A stretch of 64,000 nt of DNA from Prorocentrum cordatum (taxonomy: Eukaryota; Sar; Dinophyceae; Prorocentrales; Prorocentraceae): assembly GCA_963575745.1 (NCBI GenBank), contig CAUYUJ010020675.1, forward strand, positions 31,001 to 95,000, written 5' to 3'. A model generated the notes under the pieces. It was not told where the DNA came from. It saw only the letters and a list, made by a program, of their open reading frames with translations, and made no database searches. Below are positions 40,893 through 51,705 of the stretch, in pieces (the stretch's first letter is position 1; every line of letters starts with the position of its first letter). The translations under genes were made by a program, and so were the position numbers.

Positions 40893-43800
40893 GGGCGCCG
40901 CGAGAGCGTGGACAGAGGCAACAAGCCTTTCGCGGCAGGTTCCGTGAATGTTGCCAGGGTTGGTCGCCGTGATGCTAGAGGATTTGCCCTATGCAGACAG
41001 CTCCTTCATGAGGGAGTTGCGGTGATTGGCCTCCAGGAGTGCCAGCATTTAATTTTCTCCGATGGGATCAGACGGCTTGGTTGGCTGGGCTATCGATTCA
41101 GCCATCTCCGAGCAGGGGTTCTGGTATGGGCATCGTACCAATGCAACAGAATTCATAATTGGGTTAACTTAGATAGGATCGCAGGTGTGCTTTTCGGTAA
41201 CGGTGTTTGCTTCTGCAGTGCTTATTTCAAAGACAGCTCGTATGATGACTCTCCGACGGATATGGAGACAATGTGCCGACAGCTGCGGCAGATACGCCGT
41301 GAGGCGGTGCAGAGGCTCCCAGGCGCTTGCTTGCTTCTTGTGTGAGACGCCAACGTGGAGCTCACGCCTGACCTTGTGTCGACACGGGGGGAGCAGATCA
41401 CGGGGGAGGGACTTATGATGACACGGCAAAGAGGATATGGGAATGATTCGGAGAGCAGACGGTGGAGGGAGGATATGATGAGGGAGCACTTTGAACACTT
41501 CATGGGGGAGGAGGGACTTTGCGCCATCAACACTTTTGCAGAAAGGGCTCCGACCTACTGGAAGTGGGGAGCCGCCAGCCCTAGCAAAGTGCTAGATTAC
41601 GTTTGCATTCCGACGGCCTGGGGGAGAGGAGACACCATAGTGAAATGGCTGCGTGGCGGAGTCCACAGCCACTACTCTGATCATGCCTTCCTCAAGTTCG
41701 AGATTCGACCCCAGGTTCGCGCTCCTCGATGTCGACCTCGCTCCCAACCCCGCCCTACCTCTACGGCTCGTCGACCCTTCTCTGACCAGCTCCAACAATC
41801 CCAGTTCGCCTCTCTCGCGGATATCGGCATTCCCAACACATCCCCCGCAAACATTGGGTCGTACTTGTCTGGTCTCGCCGATCCCTATCTTGTGCCGCCA
41901 GCAGTCAGCTCCGCGCCTGTCAAGCCGGCGGTGTTGGCCGATCTCCAGGCCATGCACCGCAGACTCAAGTCACGCACCGACATGGACCCCCAAGATACGA
42001 GAGCCCAAATGAAAGCCATTACACAACACATCAGACCCCACAAACGACAATACGACAGGGCCCGACTTACTTGGGAGTTTCAGGGAGGAAGAAAAACACA
42101 GCGGGTTCAGACTACATCGTTGGAGGTGGATGGGGAGGTTATGGAAGATCGGTGGAAGTGGGAGGATGCGCTTCAGATACACGGGGCGACGACCATGTCG
42201 TGTGCACAGTCTCGCGCAGAGCAACTTTCTTTGCTACGACGCTTGCGGGAGCAGGCCAATGTGTCAGGTCGGCCAGCGCCGAAGCTCTCTTTTGCCGTTT
42301 TGCTCAGAGCGAGAGCCCGCCTTCGCACGGGGAGGTCGTGCGGCCCGACGGATGTGCAGCCGAGTTGCTGAAATCGCTCACGTGGAGATCTATCCGCCAT
42401 ATCTACACCACATTTCTCTCTATCTATCGTGCATGCTCTCCGACTCCAGATACATGGCGACAGGTTCTCATTACATTGATGCCCAAAGTACCCACGTTAC
42501 GATCATTGAGTGAGACATGCTCGATTGTCGTTGCCAATAGTCTTGCCAAATGGTACCTCACATCCCTCACTATTACACTGGAGGCGGAGGTGTCTGGGGA
42601 CCTGCAACGACTGTGACTCTACGGTTTCAGCCCTGGTAGGAGCCCTTGGGAGATCGTGGGGCCACTCAATATGTCAACATGGGAGCGTCTGGGGCAAAAC
42701 CAACAACGACCAATCTGCTTATGTTGCGCAGGCCGACATTAAAAGGCTTTCGACAACATTGCGATCCGAGGTGTGGCGCGTGCTCTGGAGGCCCTCAAAG
42801 TCCACCCTAGGCTCACACATGCCATCCTGGAGCCTCTTGTTGGGACGTCGGGTATATTATGTTTCGAGGGCTTGGAGGCTACTGCATCTTGGGACCGCTC
42901 CATACGTACGGGGGGCACAGAGGGTCCCTTGCTCTTTAATCTTGTGGTGCTTGCGATGTGTGCTGACCTATTCAAGTCTTGGGAGGACCTCCAGCTAGGG
43001 TACCCCGTGACGGACATCTTGGATGTATCTATGGACGTGTGCAGGTACTCACATGCCTTGTGGGCGGATACCATGTATCTAGTTGCGACCTCGGCTCAGG
43101 ATTTACAATACCTCTTGACATCACTCACCACTTGCTTCAACGACTGGGGTTTATCATGGAAACCATATTCTCTCGAGTATATGATTGCAGGAGACTCCCC
43201 ACCGTGCTCCTTTGAGGTGGATATTGCAGGGGCACTCTTCCCGCTCAAGAGAGTGACGAAGATGCAGGTACTTGGCACAGTGGTGGAATCAGAGTTTGGA
43301 AATACACATGGAGATATTCGTCATCGGATCACGATGGCCAGGAGGGCGTTTTTCGCACATGCACCGAATTTTCGTTTTAAATATGTGGGCCCACGGGCTA
43401 AGTTCTATAGATACCAGCAGAGAGTTCAGAGCGTCATGTCTTACGGCCTCGACTGCTGTACACTGGATGCAGAGGGGCTACGATTGTTGCACAGCTGCGA
43501 GGGGAGTCTACTCATGTCTATGTTCGGGCGCAGGAAGCCAGCCACTGAGAGCTGGGACATATGGGGACCACGACGATTGGACCACGTCCGACGGCAATTA
43601 TGTGATGAGGGTTTCCAATCTATCACACAGTTTGTATGTGCACGCAGTTTCAATGTTGCACGAAGTGTGGCTCAGTATGTGCAGGGTCAGCTTGCTATTC
43701 ATTCTCGCTGCACTGCCGGGGAGACGGATACGGAGGATGGGAGGGATGTGAGACGGAGGATCGACAGAGGGGACGGACGGTGCTCACGTACCTTTTTGGA

Positions 43801-44830
43801 CAGTCGAGGCACTTTGCTCCTCGACAATCCTGAGTGGACGTCTCGGAGAGACGAACTGACATCTTCTTTGCATGCATCGGGACAGCTCTCACTGGCACGC
43901 TCGGGCACCAGGAGACGTTTTGGCCCCGCGAGTATAGGTCAACGGGCCTGGCAATGCCCGTATAGGGAAGTCTTGGGGCCCTGCTGGTGGGACGGCTTTG
44001 ACGACTCGTACACAGGCTTTGTGAAGTTGTGGCGGACGATGTGGGGACACTTCAACAAGCACAAAATCTTTGAATATTGGTATGTTGCCACCACAGGTCC
44101 CAATTGGAGCTCCACCCAGTTCGAGGCCAAGCAGTCCACCGAGGGAACGACTCCGAGAAACAGTCCAAGCGGTTGGCCACAGTATGTCAGCGTGCTACGG
44201 TTTGGGACGTCTTGAGTGAGGGGATAGGCGTGGACCTCCAAGGGGACTCACTACTGGTCTCATCGTGGCTCCAAGGGAAGTGGAGGTGCCATGATCAGGG
44301 TTATGCCGACAGAGTTGCGGAGTGTGTGGAGACCATATACGAGCTGAGCTGCCGTGCGAACATCCGTCCGGACATATATCGACATGAGTACAGGGAAGAT
44401 AACACCAGGGCCGACGAGCTCACCCACCTGGCCCGAGAGGGCCGCACTTTCTACTCCAATCAGGTTGCATGCAGTCCGATTGAGTCACACTATCTCATAC
44501 ACGTCGCCTATCGTGGGGCATGCGATGGGGGAGTGGACGGCTACGCTTGCGGATGTGGTTTTTGGCTGCAGAAAGGCTTCTTGGATTGCAGTCAGTGGGG
44601 TCCGACCTACCACACCACTCCTTCTCCATTCGGCTCTCGTCAGATAGCCCGCAGGAGGACCCCAGGGAGTGAGCCACGTGATGCCCTCGTTTGGAGGGAC
44701 ATCGCCTCCAGTGCCTTTCTTTTACCACCGCACTCCACGATCACAGATTGTGAACTGGCTGCCGCCGAGGCGCTCGCACGCGCCCTCCGCTTAGACCTGC
44801 AAGGCTCGCTAGGCGCCCAGTCGGGCGGCG
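40893..44830 (+). pseudogene. LINE F ORF2: endonuclease, RT, RNase H (multiply disrupted)
   Basis: In frame after the ORF1 TGA. Endonuclease: VNVARVG, LQECQ, then a TGA at 41343 inside LLLV-x-DANVEL, and YSDHAF. Further breaks: shift near 42345, TGA at 42614, shifts near 42660 and 42745, and a shift near 44120-44150. RT: TLMPKVP, YGFSPGR, QADIK, motif B GGTEGPLLF (near 42910), motif C LWADT (Asp 43067, Thr in place of the second Asp). RNase H: GDSLLVSSW (Asp 44245), NTRADELTH (Asp 44413), GACDGG (Asp 44524), ITDCELAAAEA (Glu 44752). Not functional. Confidence 0.75.
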
Positions 44831-44904
44831 CTGCGGACAGCGCCCTGGGGCCCTCGCAAACCCAAAAAAACACCAAGGTTGGCGGTTTACCGCCGGCTCC
44901 CAGT

Positions 44905-45324
44905 TGGAATCCTCCTCTCACCTTCCCTTGTTACTTGATTGAATTCTCTCACCTCCTCATCCTGGTCATCAGCATGTGGCAAATGCAAGCAAACAATAGC
45001 GGCTGGCCTGAACCATACAATGACGAACCGTGGTCCGCGCTCTATGTCACGTAGCAAAGCCTTCCAGGGGCCTTTCCACAGAAGGGCTGCTTTCCGACAA
45101 GTGGAACGTTCAGCATGCCATCCGTCCTCCAATCGGATCTTTCGATTGTCAGTGAAGAACTGGGCCTCCTGAGCCCCAAGCATGAAGATGCCTCTGTCGT
45201 TGGCAGCATCAAGGATAGCTTTGGAGAGCTGTGCTCTTCTCTATGTTCCATGCGCCAACCCTGGCAATCCACTCACGTCATTCATCCCTCAGATCTGTCT
45301 GAAGCTGGGCCGTGTTGATGGCTG
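44905..45324 (-). pseudogene. LINE H (antisense): start of ORF2 endonuclease
   Basis: The reverse strand reads GAWNIEKS (the endonuclease Asn), then after a shift LGAQEAQFF (Glu), and RSTCRKAALLW. The last closely matches RSTCRKAAVIM of B ORF2. It ends abruptly at the CCCAGT of the preceding F element. It continues the ORF1 fragment at 46605-47539, interrupted by 45334-46599. Confidence 0.7.
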
Positions 45325-45333
45325 GGTCCAAGT

Positions 45334-46599
45334 AACTCGTAGAGCTTCCCTTAGAGCGTTAGCGTCGAAGCTAGAAGAGTAATTCCGGCGCGCTGGAGAG
45401 CTAGTTGGCAAGACAAATCTCGGAACTTTTGCTGATTTTTGCTTGGTGGAAAATTATTTTCTCGAAATTCAGCAATTCGTTTGAGCTCCAGTATTTTTCC
45501 CTTGGTATTCGATCTTATTCCCGCTCGCCGTCTCAATCTCAGCTCGATCGGGTACCTACTACTGCCAAAAAGCGTCCGGGCTGTTTCGAGTCATCTTCAC
45601 AGACGCTGTCGGTTTTCTGTACTTAACTCGAGCTGTAGGAGAACTACAGAGCTGGTACGCACAGGTAGTCGGTTCAGAATCATCAGGCGCGGTCATCTGA
45701 AGCATCTAGAGGTGTGAACTCGGTCTGCTACTCGAGCTAGGTCCGCGAAACTATTCGTACTCTGTTTTTTTTCGGAGATGGTGATGAGTTTCTTGACTTA
45801 ACTCGAGCCTCAGATGAGCTAGAGCACAGAGACCGGAATGTAATGATCAGGCGCGCTAGTCTAATGTATCTAGACGCCCGAATTCGGTTTGCTATGAGCA
45901 CTGTAACCGAAAACCGATTGGTACCCTCTAAGTTTCATGGAGATGATGATGATTTTCTTGACTTAATTCGAGCTGCAGATGAGCTGCATAGCTGTTCGGC
46001 TCAGCATCGGGAGGGAATCATCCGACGCGATAGTTCTAAGTATCCAGACGCCTGAACTACGTCTGCTATCAGCGCTGGGGCTGAAGTACTATCCCTACTT
46101 TTTTCGATGTGGTGATGATTTCTTGACTTAACTCGAGCTGCAGATGAGCTGCAGAGCTGTACGGCACAGCAACGAGAAGGAAAACATCAGGCGCGCTACT
46201 AGACACCTGGACTCGGTCTGCTATCAGCGCAGACGCCGAAACACCATTCATTCTCTGCTAATTTTTTGGAGATGGAATTGGTTTTCTTGATTTACCTAGC
46301 TGCAGATAAGCTCCAGAGCTCTTAGGCACAGCAATCGGAAGTAATAGATCAGGCGCGCTATTTGAACGTATCTAGACGCCTGAAAGCAGTCTGGTATGAG
46401 TGCTCGGGCTGAACAACTATTTGTATCTGCTAATTTCTTGGAGATGGTATTGGTTTTCTTGATTCAACTCGCGCTGCAGATGAGCTACAGAGCTGTTCAG
46501 CACAACAGTCGGAAGGGAATCATCAGGAGCGCTAGTTAAAAGTATCTGGACGCCTGAAATCAGTCTGCTATCAGCGCTCGGGCTGAAAAACTATTCGTA
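45334..46599 (+). repeat. F1-related element without hairpin, inside LINE H
   Basis: It opens AACTCGTAGAGCTTCC after GGTCCAAGT. A head with GCGTTAGCGTCGAAGC is followed by about six units (CTTGACTTAACTCGAGC, GCTATCAGCGCT). It stops at AAAACTATTCGTA with no inverted terminal copy or hairpin. GGTCC is present on both flanks (45325-45329, 46600-46604). It shares its unit subfamily with 38229-39200. Confidence 0.6.
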
Positions 46600-46604
46600 G
46601 GTCC

Positions 46605-47539
46605 CAGCTCCGCTCGAACAATGATCCCCAGGGTCGCATTGACATGACGTCTGAGTATGTCTTGAAATTCGCCACCGCAGTTCACATGTGGTTGTTGGTG
46701 TGGTGCCGCCTCAACTATGGCTTTGATACTTCCATGGGCATCTGCTGTCTGTTTGGCCACATCTGTCATGATTTGCTGGTCCCGCTGTGCACTGCCGCGA
46801 GGAGTCTCTCACGCATATCCCACAATACTCTAGAGTCGGTTGCCATGGTGAAAAAGATTCTAATACGGCTGGATCCGAATGTTCGTCCATCGTTTTCTTC
46901 TTGAGTGCGTGGGGTGTGAATCCTACCTTCTGCAGAAGAACTGGCAACAATCGGGGAAAGGACGATCTCATTGAGAATAGAATTTACCTGCGACTGCGTC
47001 AACATCTGGCGGCCTCGTTGCTCGTAGTTTTTCCAATCCGTCACCCAGCCCTTGATTTCACTGAAAGACGGGTTCCAGGTCGCACGCGTGAAGGCCCCAG
47101 ACATCCGACAAGACACACCATTGCCCGAGCCCAACTCTGATCTCGTTTGAAGTGTGTCGAATTCGGTTCTCAGTGCTGTCAGAGAGGCTGCATTATCCGT
47201 GATCTCACGCCGCATTGAGGCAATTAACGCAGTGTGCGTCGCCAGCGTCGCTTCCATGGGGGCCAGGGGCGCCGTGAGGGTCTCCTTGAGTTGTACCCTT
47301 TGGGCGTCAATCATCGCACTCTGAGCGCCAGCCCACCAAGCAGGGGGCTTGTCGTCCGTTCTGTCTCCACTACGGCTCCTCTGATCACCGCCTCGTCGCC
47401 TGCCATCGATAAGACCCGATGAAGGTGGTTGGGCACGCTGGAGGCCGAATGGGCCCGCAGCAGTACTCCCCTCCATTCTGGGATCCTGGGAAATCAAGAG
47501 AAGAGGGCGCACTGTCACCGTCGATACTGTGGAACTCAC
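46605..47539 (-). pseudogene. LINE H (antisense): ORF1 coiled-coil protein
   Basis: The reverse strand has an Arg/Gly/Asp-rich N-terminus, a helical stretch with TLATHTALIASM and LTALRTEFDTL (coiled coil), then SEIKGWVTDW and a SRIRIFFTMATDS block. These match VELKGWVTDW and ARLYFQNG of B ORF1. The frame ends at 46766. A neighbouring frame continues with KAIVEAAPHQQPH, equivalent to KVHVEAPPWKKPH in B, up to 46605. It is therefore frameshifted, and further cut by the repeat to its left. The 5' end of the element was not located. Confidence 0.7.
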
Positions 47540-48045
47540 CTGCGGCTGATTCTGATATGGCTGTGGGCGGTGGCCACCGCCACCACGCCCACGGCCATGT
47601 CATTCAAATGCTCGGCACTCACGTGAGGGGAGCAATCCCAATTCATGGGCGACCTACCCGGTCACTGGCGGGCGACCATCCCAAGAACTGGCGGGCACCG
47701 GACCCAAATTCGGAAGGGGCGACCATCCCAAGAAATGGCGGGCCGCCATCCCAGGAACTGGCGGGAGACCGGACTCAAGAACCGGCGGCGCGGCCAGTCG
47801 TCCAAACTGGTGGTGCGGGCAGTTGCCACTACTGCGGCTTCACTACTGTGACTACTATAGGGCTGAATGCCAAGAGAGACCATGTGGCGCGAGAGTCCTT
47901 AAAGACGCCAGGGCCAGAGCGGGAAGTAAGTCGTTCCGGAGGCAAGCGTTTGCTGGGAATAGTATAGAATTCGGTGCCTTCTTTATTTTCGGGCCGATGA
48001 TCTAATTTTCTGGTGATGTCTAGATTGTTGAGGGGTCAGTCGCTT
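47540..48045. other. Unassigned GC-rich sequence, possible 5' part of LINE H
   Basis: Three imperfect copies of a GGCGACCATCCCAAGAA-like segment lie at about 47668-47770. A forward ORF (47419-47967) spans the stretch with no recognised domain and overlaps the antisense LINE ORF, so I do not call it. Beyond that nothing recognisable. Confidence 0.35.
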
Positions 48046-48985
48046 CCGCGGCTGGGAGGGGGAAACCTTTTCAATTTTTTTGAATGGTTTTCGCAGCCGT
48101 GGCTGCCGTTGCGGCTGGGAGTGGGGAACTATCGTGTTTTTTTTTACGCGGTGGTCTCTTCTCCCAGCTGCGGCCGCAGCCGCGGTGGCTGCGGCTGCGG
48201 TCGCGGCTGAGAGGGGGGAGCTATCGCGATTTTTGCGCGGTAGTTTTCCTTTCCCCGCTCCGGCTGCGGCACTGGCTGTGGGCGCGGCTGGCAGGGGGAA
48301 ACTAAGGCGATTGCGGTGGTTTTTCCTTTCCCAGCCGCGGCCGCGGCTGTGGCAGTGGCTGCTGCCGTGGCTGGGGGGAGGGGAACTATCATGATTTTTT
48401 CGCGGAGGTTTTCCTTTTCCAGCCGCGGCCGCGGCTGCGGTCGGGGCTGCGGTCGGGGCCGCGGTCGGGGCGTTTTCTTTTCCCGGCCGCGGCTGCGGCC
48501 GCGGCTGCGGCTGCTTCTGGGACGCGGTAACAGTTGCCGAATTTCTCGTGGTGGTTTTCCTCTTCCAGCCGCGGCCGCGGCCGCGGCCGCGGCTGCGTCT
48601 GCGGCTGCGGCTGCGGCTGCGGCTGCAACCGCGGGTGGGAGGAGGGAATTGTCGAGTTTTTCGCGGTGGTTTTCATTTCCCGGCCGCGGTCGCGGCTGCG
48701 GTTGGGGCTGCGGCTGCGGCCTGCTGGGAGGGGGAAACCACCGCGATTTTTTCGCGGTGGTTCTATCTTCTTGCCGCGGCCGCGGTCGGGGCTACGGCCG
48801 GGGCCGCGGCTGGGGGGGGGAAACTATCGCGAATTCTTCGCGGTGGTTTTCCTGTTCCGGCCGCGGCCGCGGCTGCGGTCGGGGCTGCGGCTGCGGTCGC
48901 GGCTGAGAGGAGGGGGGGAACTATCGTGATTTTTTCGCGGTGGTTGTCTTCGCCTGTCCGCGGGGGAAGTAAGGCGAAACTTAGC
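48046..48985. repeat. GC-rich tandem repeat, about ten irregular units
   Basis: Each unit has a GCGGCCGCGGCTGCGGC-like tract, a GGGGGGAACTATCG segment and TTTTTCGCGGTGGTTTTCC, with period about 80-115 bp. Forward ORFs through it are RGRGCGRG-rich artefacts. It lies upstream of element G and could be part of its 5' region. Confidence 0.7.
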
Positions 48986-48999
48986 GGTATTTGTTCTTT

Positions 49000-49140
49000 T
49001 CCTCTCCCTCTCTTCCTCTCTCCTTATTTTTTTTGTGTGTGTGTGTGCTCTTTCTCTTTTTCTCTTTCTCTTTCTTTTTCCCTTTCTCTTTCTCTTTGTC
49101 TTTTTCTTTCTCTTTCTCTTTGTCTTTCTCTCTCTCTCTC

Positions 49141-49192
<52 letters not shown>

Positions 49193-49195
49193 GTC
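49000..49195. repeat. Pyrimidine tract (CT and CTTTTT repeats)
   Basis: About 195 bp almost purely C/T on the + strand apart from a short TGTGTGTG stretch. It ends in a long (CT)n run, about 150 bp before the first ATG of element G. Confidence 0.8.
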
Positions 49196-49344
49196 TCGGC
49201 TCGAGAGTGCCCTGCACTCAGACCGCAGCCGCGACGCGAAGCGCCCCGCCTCGGAGTCAGACTCCCAGGCCTCGCGAGACCGGAGGGGTCCCAGCAGGAC
49301 CCTACTGATTCGCGTCACCTCTCCGCACCAGAGTGCCCGCAGCA

Positions 49345-51705
49345 ATGGCCCCCAAGAAGCCGGAGCGCCGTCGCTCTTCAAAGCAGCCTCCGAGCTCCCG
49401 TCCCACGCGCCCTGCTGCTGAAGGGTCCCTCCTTCAACGCAAGCAGGACTGCATCGCAGCGTTCAGGCAAGCGGGGTCTGACCGCCCCACGGCCGCCTAC
49501 AACGGGCTAGCCGAACTGAACGCGGACGAGCTCCAGGCAATGTACGACATGCACAAGTCCAACACGAAGAAGCTTGGCAGCGCCCTTATCCGCATGTGCG
49601 CCGCCAACCAGATTAGCTACACGCTCGATCACCACCAGCGCAGCAAGCCTAAGCGCACTGGCGGTGACACATCGCATCCACCAGCGGGCTCCGCACGTCT
49701 TCAGGCTGCGGACACCCAATTCATCGCCTTGGACCCTGCCTTTTGGAAGGTCCCTGTCCTTGCCGAACCCACCTCGCCTGACGACGGCAAGACGTACAAG
49801 CCCAGCATCAGCCTCCACGACTACGAGAGTGGTGAACGGCTGCTGCAGCACCACCTCGAGCAGGGCAAGCGAGCCACGGGTCAGCTCGCGATTGCTGTCA
49901 TGGGCCCGAAAAACGACAACTACGTCGGTACCGAGCTCGCCGTCCCCGTCCTGAAGCGCCACCCCAAGGCGCCCAAAGTGGTCCACACGCACGTCCCCGT
50001 GATCGTGTACCAGCTGGGCACCAAGGAGGTCGCCTGCACGGAAAAGGTAGCCGTCGCCACCATCGACCCTGCCGACCACGTCTGCTGGATTCGGGCGACC
50101 ATACACGAGACCGAGGCCATTGCCGCAGTCCCCTCCATGCACCAGGCCTTCGAGGACCAGTTCTCGGGAGGTGCCCCCGTGAACGGTGGTCCACGCGCCA
50201 AGGGCCCTTTTCGAGGCGACTCCGCTCCACAGGACAAGGCGCGCCAAAAGCACAAGGAGTCCAAGAAAGACGCTCGCCGCCAGGAGCTCGATAGCCAGCT
50301 CCAGGACACCTTCAAGGCCCTCTTCCACGGCAACTTTAAAGCCGTCACCATCCTCGAACCCTGCAAAAGCCTAGGCAGGTTTGGATCGGGCGTCGGAAAG
50401 AGGTCCCTGGCTGCCACCTTCGGCGTCAGTCTCCAAGCGGTCGACAAGGTCCTGGCGGGATCAGGGCAACTCGGTGCCACCTACGACCTCAGCAACGTAG
50501 GTGCAGACGAGCCCACCGCCGACAAGTATCAGACCGTTTGGTTCCCTGAGGACCAGCCCATCACGATGGCAGACGCGTTCCAGAAGTCGGTGGAGTTCAA
50601 GGCCCTGGGAGTCGTCAGGCACGGCAAGTCAGGCCTGCTGGGGATCCGTGTTCCGCGGGGGTCCGACGTCGCCAAGGCCGCTGCTGTCAGCATCCGCGGC
50701 TGCGAGGCTACCCTCGCCAAGACGCGCTACCGCATCACTGGCATTGCGGCACGCTACGCCACGCTGACCCAGCTCGCCAAGACTCTCACGGGCCCGTCCG
50801 TTAAATGGGACTGTGAGGTCTACCACACCGCCTGGGACCCAGCCACTGCGGCCCAGTTTGCCCTAGTGCGCGCTCATCGGCCCCCACTCACCTATACGGT
50901 GCAGGTCGCGGGGCGCCCCATCCCGTGGAGCATCACCGAGGCCCCGCTGGCTGAGGTGGCGCCGAAGCGGGCCAACGTTACCATCGTCACGCCTACCACC
51001 ATCACAGAGCCTGTGACGCCGCCAGCTGGTGGTGGCGGCTTTAGCCCCGCCGCCGGCACACTCCTCACCAAAGCGGCCCAGAGCCCCTACCTCCACGACC
51101 TCATGACTGCCACGCCCAAAGGCAAGGGCGTCGCACCGCTCCTGACCCCCAAGGAGGAGCCTTCAGCCAAGCGCCACCGCTCCTCCAGCGGGAAACGTGA
51201 CGCCACGCCGCACGCAAGGCCACCCTGCGCCCCAGGCCGCAGCTCCTCTGCGCCCCCGCACGGCACGGACGGAGCCGCTGAACCGACGGCCGCCCCAGGA
51301 CCAGGTGGCCACGACCCCTGGCTTGGCACGGCGGCGGCAGAAGGTGGGGGCCACACCGAAGGCGACGCTGCCACAGCCGCCGAAGTACCAGGTGACGTCG
51401 TCGACGTCGAGATCCTCTCATCAGGTGATGAATACAGCGTGGCCTCCCACGATCTCAACACCTTCGGCGAGCGCTTCGCATCGGCCTCTAAACCGCCCGA
51501 TGCTGCCACGACCCGCATCCAGCACATGGAACAGCAGCACGAGATGCTAGCCAACACGGTGGATAACATGCAGGTGCAGCTTGCGGGCGAGGCATCGCTC
51601 CCCTCTTCGCGTCGTATCTCTTTCTTGTTACCTCATGTCTGTTTTGGCAGCAGCACGCGCAAGCTATCTGGTGTAGGGACACCCGTAGTCTTGCAGGGGG
51701 CGTGA
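49345..51705 (+). CDS. Element G first ORF, unrecognised (possible ORF1-like protein)
   Basis: ATG at 49345, 786 aa (the open frame extends back to 49333). The N-terminus is very basic (KKPERRRSSKQ). The middle contains a KSGLLGIRV...GCEATLAKTRYRI region and a PPLTYTVQVAGRPIPW segment, which could be small alpha/beta RNA-binding modules. A Pro/Ala-rich linker contains GGGFSPA (51031). Near the end is a short coiled-coil candidate (TTRIQHMEQQHEMLANT). Position suggests an ORF1/Gag role, but I do not recognise the fold. It ends at TGA 51703-51705, overlapping the next ORF, whose frame is open across the junction. A programmed or accidental frameshift fusion is therefore possible. Confidence 0.55.
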   Translation: MAPKKPERRRSSKQPPSSRPTRPAAEGSLLQRKQDCIAAFRQAGSDRPTAAYNGLAELNADELQAMYDMHKSNTKKLGSALIRMCAANQISYTLDHHQRSKPKRTGGDTSHPPAGSARLQAADTQFIALDPAFWKVPVLAEPTSPDDGKTYKPSISLHDYESGERLLQHHLEQGKRATGQLAIAVMGPKNDNYVGTELAVPVLKRHPKAPKVVHTHVPVIVYQLGTKEVACTEKVAVATIDPADHVCWIRATIHETEAIAAVPSMHQAFEDQFSGGAPVNGGPRAKGPFRGDSAPQDKARQKHKESKKDARRQELDSQLQDTFKALFHGNFKAVTILEPCKSLGRFGSGVGKRSLAATFGVSLQAVDKVLAGSGQLGATYDLSNVGADEPTADKYQTVWFPEDQPITMADAFQKSVEFKALGVVRHGKSGLLGIRVPRGSDVAKAAAVSIRGCEATLAKTRYRITGIAARYATLTQLAKTLTGPSVKWDCEVYHTAWDPATAAQFALVRAHRPPLTYTVQVAGRPIPWSITEAPLAEVAPKRANVTIVTPTTITEPVTPPAGGGGFSPAAGTLLTKAAQSPYLHDLMTATPKGKGVAPLLTPKEEPSAKRHRSSSGKRDATPHARPPCAPGRSSSAPPHGTDGAAEPTAAPGPGGHDPWLGTAAAEGGGHTEGDAATAAEVPGDVVDVEILSSGDEYSVASHDLNTFGERFASASKPPDAATTRIQHMEQQHEMLANTVDNMQVQLAGEASLPSSRRISFLLPHVCFGSSTRKLSGVGTPVVLQGA

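Larger units (their letters stand above)
39342..44871 (+). mobile_element. LINE copy F, full length, decayed
   Basis: It starts with GGCTCAAG twice (15 nt apart), resembling truncated spliced-leader relics, and ends ACCCAAAAAAACA before CCAAGGTTGGCGG. ORF1 and ORF2 are recognisable throughout but carry several stops and frameshifts. The 5' junction is at TTCCCGG, as in E. Confidence 0.8.
38229..44904 (+). repeat. F1-related element with ~150-bp units, carrying LINE F
   Basis: It opens TTGACTTGTAGAGCTTCC-like after GATACT (no AGT). A head with GCGTTAGCGGCGACGC is followed by units marked GATGGTGATG...CTTGACTT and GCTATCAGCGCT. The third-type tail (CTCCATGAGACCGCG, GAGGAAGCTCTACGAG) lies at 39230-39341. 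LINE F is inside, and the hairpin right arm ends CCCAGT at 44904. Confidence 0.6.

Noticed and set aside
387-44904. Hairpin as the 3' end of the LINE itself
   Set aside because: Many hairpins exist with no LINE, and LINEs then have the left half of the hairpin region on their other side. In D the target sequence is duplicated on both sides.
47419-47967. Forward 182-codon ORF with a CHYC motif
   Set aside because: It overlaps the antisense LINE H ORF1, has no second Cys/His pair at zinc-finger spacing, and lies in GC-rich repeats.
48316-49510. Gly/Arg/Cys-rich ORFs over the GC repeat
   Set aside because: All frames give low-complexity translations of the GCGGC and CT repeats.
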